Of a stretch of 6,475 bases of DNA, positions 1 to 5,703 are shown in pieces (position 1 is the stretch's first letter; each line of letters starts with the position of its first letter). Source of the stretch: JAWVZH01 sp033722295. Lineage in GTDB: Bacteria > Bacteroidota > Bacteroidia > Chitinophagales > Saprospiraceae. The DNA is taken from assembly GCA_033722295.1 (NCBI GenBank), contig JAWVZH010000153.1, positions 1-6,475 of the forward strand, read 5' to 3'. Both the position numbers and the translations under genes were made by a program. The notes beneath the pieces were generated by a model. That model was given only the letters and a program-made list of their open reading frames with translations. It made no database searches and was not told the origin of the DNA.

Positions 1-155
1 CCATGAGATACAGTTCCTATCGATATGTCAGGTGCCAAATCGATCTGTCCTTCAATGTGAACAAGATCCTGGAGAATGATCTGATTATAGACTTGACCTG
101 GTACGGAGAGAACAAAACTGAGGCAGAATAAGATATTTAGGAGACACTTGATCAC
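1..155 (-). CDS. N-terminal fragment of a secreted protein, function unknown
   Basis: The minus strand is open from position 257 down to the window edge; the in-frame stop TAA lies at 258-260. The only usual start codon in that stretch is GTG at 155-153, and no ATG exists in frame. From it the protein begins MIKCLLNILFCLSFVLSVPGQ: a lysine, then a hydrophobic core of about 13 residues, then a small-residue VPG|Q cleavage-type site near residue 20. That is a good Sec signal peptide, which supports both the reading frame and the GTG start. The visible mature part (about 31 residues, containing LQDLVHIEGQIDLAP) matches no family I recognise. The rest of the gene lies left of the window. It is probably an exported or surface protein, in keeping with the T9SS cargos elsewhere in the window, but no sorting domain can be seen. 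It is divergent from the SPFH gene across the 408-bp gap. Confidence 0.62.
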   Translation of the reverse strand, partial: MIKCLLNILFCLSFVLSVPGQVYNQIILQDLVHIEGQIDLAPDISIGTVSH

Positions 156-563
156 AGTACGTAAAAGTACGATTCGGTCTGACTTTTCAAATCGATTCGT
201 ACTAGAACTTCTACCTATTCGTGAATTTGGAATGAGAAGACTATTGCTGTCTACCTGTTAGTTATTGATAAAATGATCAATCGGAAATGACCTTTACAAT
301 ACTTGCTTGAATCACGTAAAGACATGGATAAATATTAAGTTTTTACAATATCAGAGGAAATAGGACAGATTAAAGATTCATTAAAACTCTAGCCCCTTTA
401 TGACCCGGTCATTCCATTCTCAAAATCCATTAATTATCATCTCGGGTAGGCCCTGGAAGCCTGCTCTAAAGATTATTCTCCCTGCTTTGACATCATAGTG
501 AGGTGAAACCTAACTTACTGGAAGAATGTTTAGTGATAGTAATTCTTCACTAACTCATAACTC
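156..563. other. Divergent intergenic region without a convincing gene
   Basis: This 408-bp stretch separates the divergent signal-peptide gene and the SPFH gene, so it should hold both promoters. It has no long ORF; the largest visible is 32 codons at 400-498 on the plus strand, hydrophobic but with no start context or family resemblance. Near matches to the Bacteroidota -7 element TAnnTTTG occur: TCGATTTG on the minus strand (188-195), 33 nt before the GTG start, and TGAATTTG on the plus strand (222-229). Each misses one of the six fixed positions, so neither is called as a promoter. Inverted repeats visible are TAGAA/TTCTA (203-207/209-213), ATTGAT/ATCAAT (264-269/276-281) and the stronger pair at 515-554, listed separately. 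The heptamer CGATTCG occurs at 170-176 and 193-199. No tRNA-like cloverleaf was seen. Confidence 0.6.
515..554 (+). promoter_or_regulatory. Overlapping inverted repeats just upstream of the SPFH gene
   Basis: GAAGAAT (521-527) is an exact reverse complement of ATTCTTC (542-548), with a 14-nt loop. Inside and partly overlapping it, GTTTAGTGA (528-536) pairs with TCACTAAC (547-554) with one bulged T and a 10-nt loop. The two stems share bases 547-548, so in RNA they could form only alternately. The structure ends 9 nt before the ATG at 564, so it is placed either to control translation start in the leader RNA or to bind a dimeric regulator as DNA. There is no U-tract, so it is not an intrinsic terminator. 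The stems are AT-rich and short, and function is inferred from position only. Confidence 0.35.
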
Positions 564-1493
564 ATGGACATGTTACTTACCTATGCCATTCTCATCGCCG
601 TCGTCTCTCTTATGCTTTTCTTTGGATTTTTCTTCATTGTCAAGCAGCAGAATGCCGCTATTGTAGAGCGATTTGGTGAGTTCCAGAGTATCCGACAGGC
701 GGGGTTGCAGGTCAAGATCCCACTTGTGGATCGGATAGCCGGAAGATTATCTCTTAAGATTCAGCAGTTGGACGTTATAGTCGAGACTAAAACTCGGGAT
801 GACGTATTCGTCAAACTGAAAGTCTCGGTTCAGTATGTCGTCATCAGGGAAAAGGTGTATGACGCTTTTTACAAACTCGAAAGGCCTCACGATCAGATCA
901 CTTCATACGTCTTCGATGTAGTAAGAGCTGAAGTGCCAAAAATGAAGCTTGATGATGTATTTGTGAAAAAGGATGACATCGCAATTGCCGTGAAAGCGGA
1001 ACTTCAGGATGCCATGCTTGATTATGGTTACGATATCATCAAGACCCTCGTGACCGATATTGACCCTGATGCACAGGTAAAGGCGGCTATGAACCGGATC
1101 AATGCGTCCGAGAGGGAAAAGATCGCCGCACAGTTCGAAGGTGATGCGGCCAGAATACTGATCGTTGAAAAAGCCAAAGCCGAGGCGGAGAGTAAAAGAT
1201 TGCAGGGACAGGGCATCGCAGATCAGAGGCGAGAGATCGCCAGAGGGCTTGAAGAGTCAGTCGAGGTGCTTAATAAGGTGGGAATAAACTCACAGGAGGC
1301 CTCTGCCCTGATCGTAGTCACCCAGCATTATGATACACTTCAGGCCATAGGAGAGGAGACCAACACAAATTTGATCCTGTTACCAAATAGTCCTCAGGCT
1401 GGCAGTGACATGCTCAATAATATGGTGGCCAGCTTTACGGCAAGCAACCAGATTGGTGAAGCCATGAAAGAACAGAACAAGAAAAAGGAGTGA
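564..1493 (+). CDS. SPFH (stomatin/prohibitin) membrane protein, HIR type
   Basis: This 309-residue protein has one N-terminal membrane segment (about residues 4-26) followed by an SPFH/Band 7 domain (about 27-200) and an Ala/Glu/Lys/Arg-rich helical stretch (about 180-235) typical of the family's oligomerising coiled coil. Within the family it reads most like plant hypersensitive-induced reaction (HIR) proteins: LSLKIQQLDVIVETKTRDDV (63-82), then VFDVVRAEVPKMKLDDVF (116-133), then YGYDIIKTLVTDIDPD (154-169), and later VVTQHYDTLQAIG. SPFH proteins form large ring or cage assemblies on membranes and organise microdomains or guard membrane proteases. The exact job of this one is unknown. Bacterial SPFH genes often sit beside nfeD; no NfeD gene is present here. 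The start is the first ATG, with a second in-frame ATG two codons later (570) giving nearly the same protein; neither has a Shine-Dalgarno sequence. It ends in a charged tail (EQNKKKE) and is followed by two adjacent TGA codons. cysH begins 79 nt downstream on the same strand and may share the transcript. Confidence 0.9.
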   Translation: MDMLLTYAILIAVVSLMLFFGFFFIVKQQNAAIVERFGEFQSIRQAGLQVKIPLVDRIAGRLSLKIQQLDVIVETKTRDDVFVKLKVSVQYVVIREKVYDAFYKLERPHDQITSYVFDVVRAEVPKMKLDDVFVKKDDIAIAVKAELQDAMLDYGYDIIKTLVTDIDPDAQVKAAMNRINASEREKIAAQFEGDAARILIVEKAKAEAESKRLQGQGIADQRREIARGLEESVEVLNKVGINSQEASALIVVTQHYDTLQAIGEETNTNLILLPNSPQAGSDMLNNMVASFTASNQIGEAMKEQNKKKE

Positions 1494-1545
1494 TGAGATT
1501 ACCGGTTAAGGGTTTATTCAAAGAAACAATTACTGATTATATATT

Positions 1546-1559
1546 CATTTGATCAAATG
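1546..1559. promoter_or_regulatory. Perfect 14-bp palindrome upstream of cysH
   Basis: CATTTGATCAAATG is its own exact reverse complement and ends 13 nt before the cysH ATG at 1573. A perfect palindrome of this length in a 79-nt gap suggests an operator for a dimeric DNA-binding regulator of cysH and the downstream epimerase gene. Its left arm also completes TTCATTTG (1544-1551), a one-mismatch version of the Bacteroidota -7 element TAnnTTTG, so a bound protein could block or position RNA polymerase. No clear TTG -33 element was seen at the right distance. With no unpaired loop bases it is a poor RNA hairpin, so a DNA site is the more natural reading. The regulator is not in the window and the function is inferred. 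Confidence 0.42.
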
Positions 1560-1572
1560 CTAACTTGGTGCC

Positions 1573-2226
1573 ATGACAATCAAAGATATTGCAGAACACA
1601 TTGAGGGATACCGCAGACGAGGGCTGGAGATATTCGCAACGTCCTCCTTCCAAACCCACAGTATACCGATGTTGCATATACTGCACCGCATAGACAGGGA
1701 TATTGATGTTCTTTTTATCAATACCGGTTTTCACTTTCCCGAAACGCTCAGTTTTCGCGACAAGATCGCTGAAGACTTTGGTTTGAATGTGATCGATGTG
1801 CGTCCGAGCATGCCTAAGAATCAGCAAATGGATGACGATGGAAACCTTTTTTTCGTTTCGGACCCGGATTACTGTTGTTATCTGAATAAGACTCAACCAC
1901 TTGAGCCTTATTTAAAGAAGTATGATGTCTGGATCTCCGGAGTCAGAGCCAGTCAAAGCCAGGCAAGAAGCGGGATGAATATCGAAGAGAAGGCGCCCTT
2001 TGGTACGATCCGTTTCCACCCCATGTTGGACTGGACATCAAAAGAGATACATGATTACAGGAAGAAATACGAACTGCCGGAGCATCCCCTTGACAAATAT
2101 GGCTATCAAAGCATTGGATGCGCACCCTGTACCAGGAAGTTTGACCCAGCAGATGAGCGGTCAGCGCGCTGGTTTGGACTGAACAAGGAGGAATGTGGAT
2201 TACATACTGAACTCATATCCCGATAA
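1573..2226 (+). CDS. cysH: Adenylylsulfate (APS) reductase, thioredoxin-dependent, CysH family
   Basis: CysH reduces activated sulfate to sulfite in assimilatory sulfate reduction in the cytoplasm, using thioredoxin or glutaredoxin as electron donor. The family's motifs appear in order in 217 residues: the nucleotide-binding loop TSSFQTHS (23-30), LFINTGFHFPET (47-58, where many homologs have DTG), the Cys pair CCYLNKTQPL (101-110), WISGVRASQSQAR (120-132), HPMLDWTSKEI (149-159), IGCAPCTR (181-188) and the C-terminal ECGLH (207-211). Cys208 of ECGLH is the expected catalytic nucleophile. The CC plus CxxC set (101, 102, 183, 186) is the [4Fe-4S] signature of the class that uses APS; PAPS-specific enzymes such as the E. 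coli one lack it, although some enzymes with the cluster accept both substrates. The ECGLH motif and full length rule out the related DndC phosphorothioation proteins. The first ATG gives a normal N-terminus. ATP sulfurylase and sulfite reductase genes are not in the window. The epimerase gene follows after 2 nt. Confidence 0.92.
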   Translation: MTIKDIAEHIEGYRRRGLEIFATSSFQTHSIPMLHILHRIDRDIDVLFINTGFHFPETLSFRDKIAEDFGLNVIDVRPSMPKNQQMDDDGNLFFVSDPDYCCYLNKTQPLEPYLKKYDVWISGVRASQSQARSGMNIEEKAPFGTIRFHPMLDWTSKEIHDYRKKYELPEHPLDKYGYQSIGCAPCTRKFDPADERSARWFGLNKEECGLHTELISR

Positions 2227-2228
2227 AA

Positions 2229-3149
2229 GTGAATATTCTAATTACAGGAGGAGCAGGCTATATTGGTACTGAACTCGTATATGCCTTGAATGCATCCGAT
2301 CAGGTAGATCAGATCGTCTTTTATGATAACCTGAGCAGGAATAACTACAATATTTTTCTGGGAAAATCCAAGTTAGACACTTCACGAGTCCGATTTGTCA
2401 AGGGAGATATTCTCGATTCCAGACGACTCAAGGCTGAAGTGGAACGTGCTGATGTGGTCTTTCACCTTGCTGCCAAGGTGACCACGCCTTTTGCAGACCA
2501 CAATCCTCACGAGTTCGATCAGGTCAATAATTGGGGAACGGCCGAACTTGTATATCTTATCGAGAACTCGGACATTAAAAAATTCGTGTACGCCAGTAGC
2601 CTCTCGGTCTATGGGTCTTCAGAACAAGTCGCTAATGTGGATTCTGAGCTCAATCCCAAGACATTTTACGGAATTTCCAAGATGCACGGCGAGCAACATG
2701 TTGAGCGACTCATTGATAAAGCTACAGAGGTCTATATCCTGAGGCTGGGTAATGTTTATGGGTACAATAAGAGCATGCGTTTCGACTCGGTGATCAACAA
2801 ATTCATGTTTGAGTCCAATTTCATGAATCGGATCAAAATATTTGGAGATGGCCATCAGACCAGATCATTTATCCATGTAGAAAGATTGAGCCATCTGTTA
2901 AAAAATGTGGCACTTCGAGACATAGAGCCTGGAACATACAATGTGGTCGAAAACACTTATTCTGTCAATGACATAGTCGACGCTCTTCAGAAGGTCTATC
3001 CGGATCTTGAAATGACATTTGTGAATCAGAACATGAAGATGAGAAGCCTGAATGTTGAAAGGGACGGGCGCATCGATGCGTTCAACGGGATGGAACCTGA
3101 TGGATTGATCGACGATCTCATGGCCTTTAAGGAGAGGTTTACTTTCTAG
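2229..3149 (+). CDS. NAD(P)-dependent nucleotide-sugar epimerase/dehydratase (extended SDR)
   Basis: This is a 306-residue extended short-chain dehydrogenase/reductase of the kind that epimerises or dehydrates nucleotide sugars in the cytoplasm. The N-terminal Rossmann fold starts at once with MNILITGGAGYIG (GGAGYIG at 7-13), followed by the D60 I61 contact after a beta strand and VVFHLAA (76-82). The active site shows YASSLSVYG (121-129) with the catalytic Ser/Thr, and Y147-GIS-K151, the YxxxK pair. RLGNVYG (172-178) and FGDGHQTRSFIHVERL (205-220) are the usual sugar-nucleotide lobe motifs. GTG at 2229 must be the start: no ATG is available and the glycine motif would be lost with a later start. 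It begins 2 nt after the cysH stop, suggesting translational coupling. The substrate cannot be read from sequence. The link to sulfite production raises the possibility of a sulfosugar, but UDP-sulfoquinovose synthases (SQD1/Agl3) are about 390-400 residues long. Its stop codon overlaps that of the convergent gene. Confidence 0.88.
   Translation: MNILITGGAGYIGTELVYALNASDQVDQIVFYDNLSRNNYNIFLGKSKLDTSRVRFVKGDILDSRRLKAEVERADVVFHLAAKVTTPFADHNPHEFDQVNNWGTAELVYLIENSDIKKFVYASSLSVYGSSEQVANVDSELNPKTFYGISKMHGEQHVERLIDKATEVYILRLGNVYGYNKSMRFDSVINKFMFESNFMNRIKIFGDGHQTRSFIHVERLSHLLKNVALRDIEPGTYNVVENTYSVNDIVDALQKVYPDLEMTFVNQNMKMRSLNVERDGRIDAFNGMEPDGLIDDLMAFKERFTF
3146..3149. other. Shared CTAG: overlapping convergent stop codons
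   Basis: The palindrome CTAG supplies TAG to the epimerase on the plus strand (3147-3149) and TAG to the T9SS cargo on the minus strand (3148-3146). The two genes therefore overlap tail to tail by four bases. There is no intergenic space for a shared terminator, and no strong hairpin with a T-run was seen on either side, so each transcript probably runs into the other gene. Confidence 0.93.
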
Positions 3150-5521
3150 TCAAACTTGGTCCATTTCAGGATCCTCGTCCTACCATCTCTCAATTTTATT
3201 TTTATCAGATACAATCCATCAGGTTCAGCGGACAGGTCATAATCTGTCCTTGGTGGCCTTTCCGAAATGACAGGTTTGCCATCCACAGAAAAGATCGCTA
3301 CGCGCTCTATCAACTCCGATCCCAAAGGATGGATCGTGAAAGAGGACCCCGGATTAGGGAATATTTCAAGTTTATTAGGCTCCTTTTCTGAACTTGTTGA
3401 AGTTTCCAGTGGTACAACAAACCGGAATGCATATATACAGCCTGACCTTGTCAGGATCAGAAGATCATAGGTTCCGGCTTCGAGATCACTTATAGAAAGT
3501 TTCGTTTCGCCGTTACTCCAGGCGATGACCGAGATAGTCTCATTGGAGTTGATCATTACTGTGATACTACCATCACCATTGCCGCTGTCACCCTGGATGA
3601 TGGTATCACTTATAGTGACCTGGCTGTTGACGACCTCGAAGCATTTCTCGATCACACAAGATGAATCTATAGGCTGACCGCTGATACAGTAGGTTCCGGC
3701 TCTTCGGACTGCAATGGAAGCGGAGGTGTCACCGGTTGACCACTCTCTGGAGATAGTGGAAACTGGTTCTTCGAGAATAATAGTATCACCGGAACATCTT
3801 GTGATCCTTTCGGCTGGTAGTGTTTCGACACTGTCGAAAAAGACGGTGAAACAACTGTCTGCCGTTCCACAGTCTCCCTTGATTTCCAGACAGACGAGAC
3901 TTTCATCGCCTGACTTCCCGGACCAGTCTACCCGTATGCGGTTCGAGTCTCGGCTGTTGGCGGTGAGAATCTCACCCTGACCATCAGGAATTGACCACGA
4001 ATACTCACAGATCCTGACTGAAGAGTCAACCTCATATACACCAAATCCCGCATCACAGACATAGGCCTCTCCATGTATCGCCGGCTTTTCAGGGAGAAGT
4101 GTTTCAGGAATATTGTAGCATTCCGGGAGTGTAACAATGCAATCCTGATCCCGATAACTACCTTGAATATTGACGCAATAAACACCCGGATCATCTACCT
4201 GTAAGCAATCGCTGCCGGCGGTTTCACCGAGAAAATCTCCACTCTCATTATACCATTCAAGTGTGATGCTCACCTGATCGTTAAATACGGGGCATGATGT
4301 CGCTAATTCAATGTTGGGACAAAGGATAAATTTCCCTCCACACGGAGCGCAAATGACCTCCCAGTTGCTCGAGTGATCGAAGCGCCCAATGGAAAGGAGG
4401 TATGAGGTATCACACCTTACAGTTCTCCCAGGGCATTCCGGGTGTGATCTGATCTTCCTGAAGGTCACGATCTCTTCACAGATCTCTCCGGTATACACTA
4501 TATCGTTCTCATCGACGTAAGGCACTCCGTAATCACAGATAAAAGTATCCTTTCGACCGGTGTCGAGAGGGGCCAAGAGTATGATGGGCTTGACAGAGTC
4601 AATGCAAATGCCATTATCCAATCCAAAACGAGCTGTACAGGGCGGGTTGATACATGAAGATCGAATGATCTGTCCTCCCCATATATATGGCTGATCATCA
4701 GGGCAAACTACCGCACAACTACCTTGTTCGGTTCTGACCGAGTCCAACAAGGGATAAGACTTGCAAACAGTATCCTGATCACAAATGGCGCCAGGATTGT
4801 CGGGATTGCCCAGGGTCAGCACCATGCAAATATCCATGGAATCCCTGTTGCCGGCAACATTATTAATCTCAATGATCGTACAGGTATCCTTTGAGATCAA
4901 CGAGTCTGCTATAAACCATTGGACAGTGGGATAGGTGCTCCCGAGATCCGGCATGCACACCTCAATTTCTCCGCAAGTTGACAATTGACCATTCACAGTA
5001 AAATCCGGAATATTGTCAGGAAGAGTCACGGAACCTGAGTTTCCATTAACAGATATATTGAAATCACAAACGTCGCCATTACATCCATCTACCCAAATGA
5101 AGTAGTTTCTGCCGCGGGTCGTTGCACCGGACAGAGTGAAAGTGCTGGTATTACAGCTAGCATTGCAGTCCCAGACGACACTACCATCACAACTGCCTTC
5201 AAATACACCCGCCTGTATACCAAATGGGAATACACAGCTATTCATGTCCAATTGAAAAGTTAGGTTCAGTGCGCCACCAGCACCAATAAAGCTCCACCAG
5301 GTCAAATTGTGAGGAGTGCCAACTCCGAAACAAAGACTGTTATTTGGAAACGTAGTGTTCGGATTCATCGGAGTGCTACATTCAAGTTCATGAAGTATCT
5401 CAACAGAACATAAAACTTCGGCACCTTCACAATCAAGGCTTCCCGGACATTGGGAGTAAGATTGTGTGTTCAAGGTAAGAGCGGCAAGCAAAAGAACGAA
5501 AAGGCGAGAAGTCATTATCAT
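3146..5521 (-). CDS. Secreted cysteine-rich PKD/SprB-type surface protein with T9SS sorting domain
   Basis: A 791-residue exported protein. Residues 1-23 form a signal peptide, probably cut before Gln24; SYSQC is not a lipobox. Residues about 64-160 form an N-terminal module (HNLTWWSFIGAGG, GIQAGVFEGSC, YFIWVDGCNGDVC) that I associate with Saprospiraceae surface proteins. A PKD-like module lies at about 479-570 (paired YSWSIPDG and IRVDWSG elements). An SprB-type repeat lies at about 636-704 (GNGDGSIT, WSNG, LEAGTYDL). The type A T9SS C-terminal sorting domain is at about 716-791 (LEIFPNP, DGLYLIKI, RILKWTKF). There are 44 cysteines, all between residues 25 and 695, so disulfides are likely in the mature region. 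No enzymatic motif was seen, and an adhesin or surface-coat role is inferred. Start: ATG at 5521-5519; a second in-frame ATG is at codon 3, and an overlapping ATG-CTA-TGA lies at 5526-5518. It lies downstream of another T9SS cargo gene on the same strand. Confidence 0.88.
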   Translation of the reverse strand: MIMTSRLFVLLLAALTLNTQSYSQCPGSLDCEGAEVLCSVEILHELECSTPMNPNTTFPNNSLCFGVGTPHNLTWWSFIGAGGALNLTFQLDMNSCVFPFGIQAGVFEGSCDGSVVWDCNASCNTSTFTLSGATTRGRNYFIWVDGCNGDVCDFNISVNGNSGSVTLPDNIPDFTVNGQLSTCGEIEVCMPDLGSTYPTVQWFIADSLISKDTCTIIEINNVAGNRDSMDICMVLTLGNPDNPGAICDQDTVCKSYPLLDSVRTEQGSCAVVCPDDQPYIWGGQIIRSSCINPPCTARFGLDNGICIDSVKPIILLAPLDTGRKDTFICDYGVPYVDENDIVYTGEICEEIVTFRKIRSHPECPGRTVRCDTSYLLSIGRFDHSSNWEVICAPCGGKFILCPNIELATSCPVFNDQVSITLEWYNESGDFLGETAGSDCLQVDDPGVYCVNIQGSYRDQDCIVTLPECYNIPETLLPEKPAIHGEAYVCDAGFGVYEVDSSVRICEYSWSIPDGQGEILTANSRDSNRIRVDWSGKSGDESLVCLEIKGDCGTADSCFTVFFDSVETLPAERITRCSGDTIILEEPVSTISREWSTGDTSASIAVRRAGTYCISGQPIDSSCVIEKCFEVVNSQVTISDTIIQGDSGNGDGSITVMINSNETISVIAWSNGETKLSISDLEAGTYDLLILTRSGCIYAFRFVVPLETSTSSEKEPNKLEIFPNPGSSFTIHPLGSELIERVAIFSVDGKPVISERPPRTDYDLSAEPDGLYLIKIKLRDGRTRILKWTKFD

Positions 5522-5703
5522 AGCATTTTATATATAAATAGAGCGTCTTTAAGGCGAAAACGCTGCCGGTTTTATAAAATTTCTTTTCGCTAATCCATCA
5601 TGATTTCATTTGAAATTTGATTACAAGCTTAAGTATATTATTAGATGATTCTGTTCTTCTGAGATTCTTTACTCAGAGCTAAATATCAAAAATCAATTTA
5701 TCA
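5522..5703 (-). other. AT-rich spacer between the two T9SS cargo genes
   Basis: This 182-bp gap separates the stop of the LRR/Ig cargo gene from the start of the cysteine-rich cargo gene, both on the minus strand. It is AT-rich with no ORF. It should carry the end of the upstream transcript, a promoter for the 791-residue protein, or both. No exact TAnnTTTG element was found on the minus strand, so no promoter is called. A small hairpin TCTGAG/CTCAGA (5658-5663/5672-5677, loop 8) lies about 27 nt past the upstream stop but has no T-tract. Confidence 0.5.
5542..5564 (-). other. Hairpin upstream of the cysteine-rich cargo gene
   Basis: On the minus strand AGCGT (5564-5560) pairs with ACGCT (5546-5542), extended by TTT (5559-5557) with AAA (5550-5548) across one bulged G, leaving a 6-nt loop. 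It ends 20 nt before the ATG at 5521. It is followed by CTATTTATATATAAAA, which is AT-rich but not a clean T-run. It could be a weak terminator for the upstream cargo gene or a leader-RNA structure of the downstream one. The sequence does not decide between these. Confidence 0.25.

Noticed and set aside
400..498. 32-codon plus-strand ORF in the divergent intergenic region
   Set aside because: Too short, no start context, no resemblance to a known small protein, and expected by chance in a region of this size.
1537..1896. 119-codon ORF on the minus strand opposite cysH
   Set aside because: It lies antisense to a CysH gene with all its catalytic motifs, has no recognisable domain, and runs over the cysH promoter region; it is a shadow frame.
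1573..2226. DndC-like phosphorothioation or defence protein
   Set aside because: The terminal ECGLH and the CC/CxxC cluster set with normal CysH length identify an assimilatory reductase; no dnd partner genes are nearby.
3667..4194. Several 79-88 codon ORFs on both strands inside the cargo gene
   Set aside because: They overlap the PKD-like and Ig-like coding region of the 791-residue protein and show no domain, signal peptide or start context.
5443..5521. Lipoprotein signal for the cysteine-rich cargo
   Set aside because: The residues before Cys25 are SYSQ, which lacks the lipobox pattern, and T9SS cargos normally use an ordinary Sec signal.
5542..5564. Strong intrinsic terminator between the two cargo genes
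   Set aside because: The stem is short with a bulge and the following sequence is mixed A/T rather than a T-run, so it is reported only as a hairpin.
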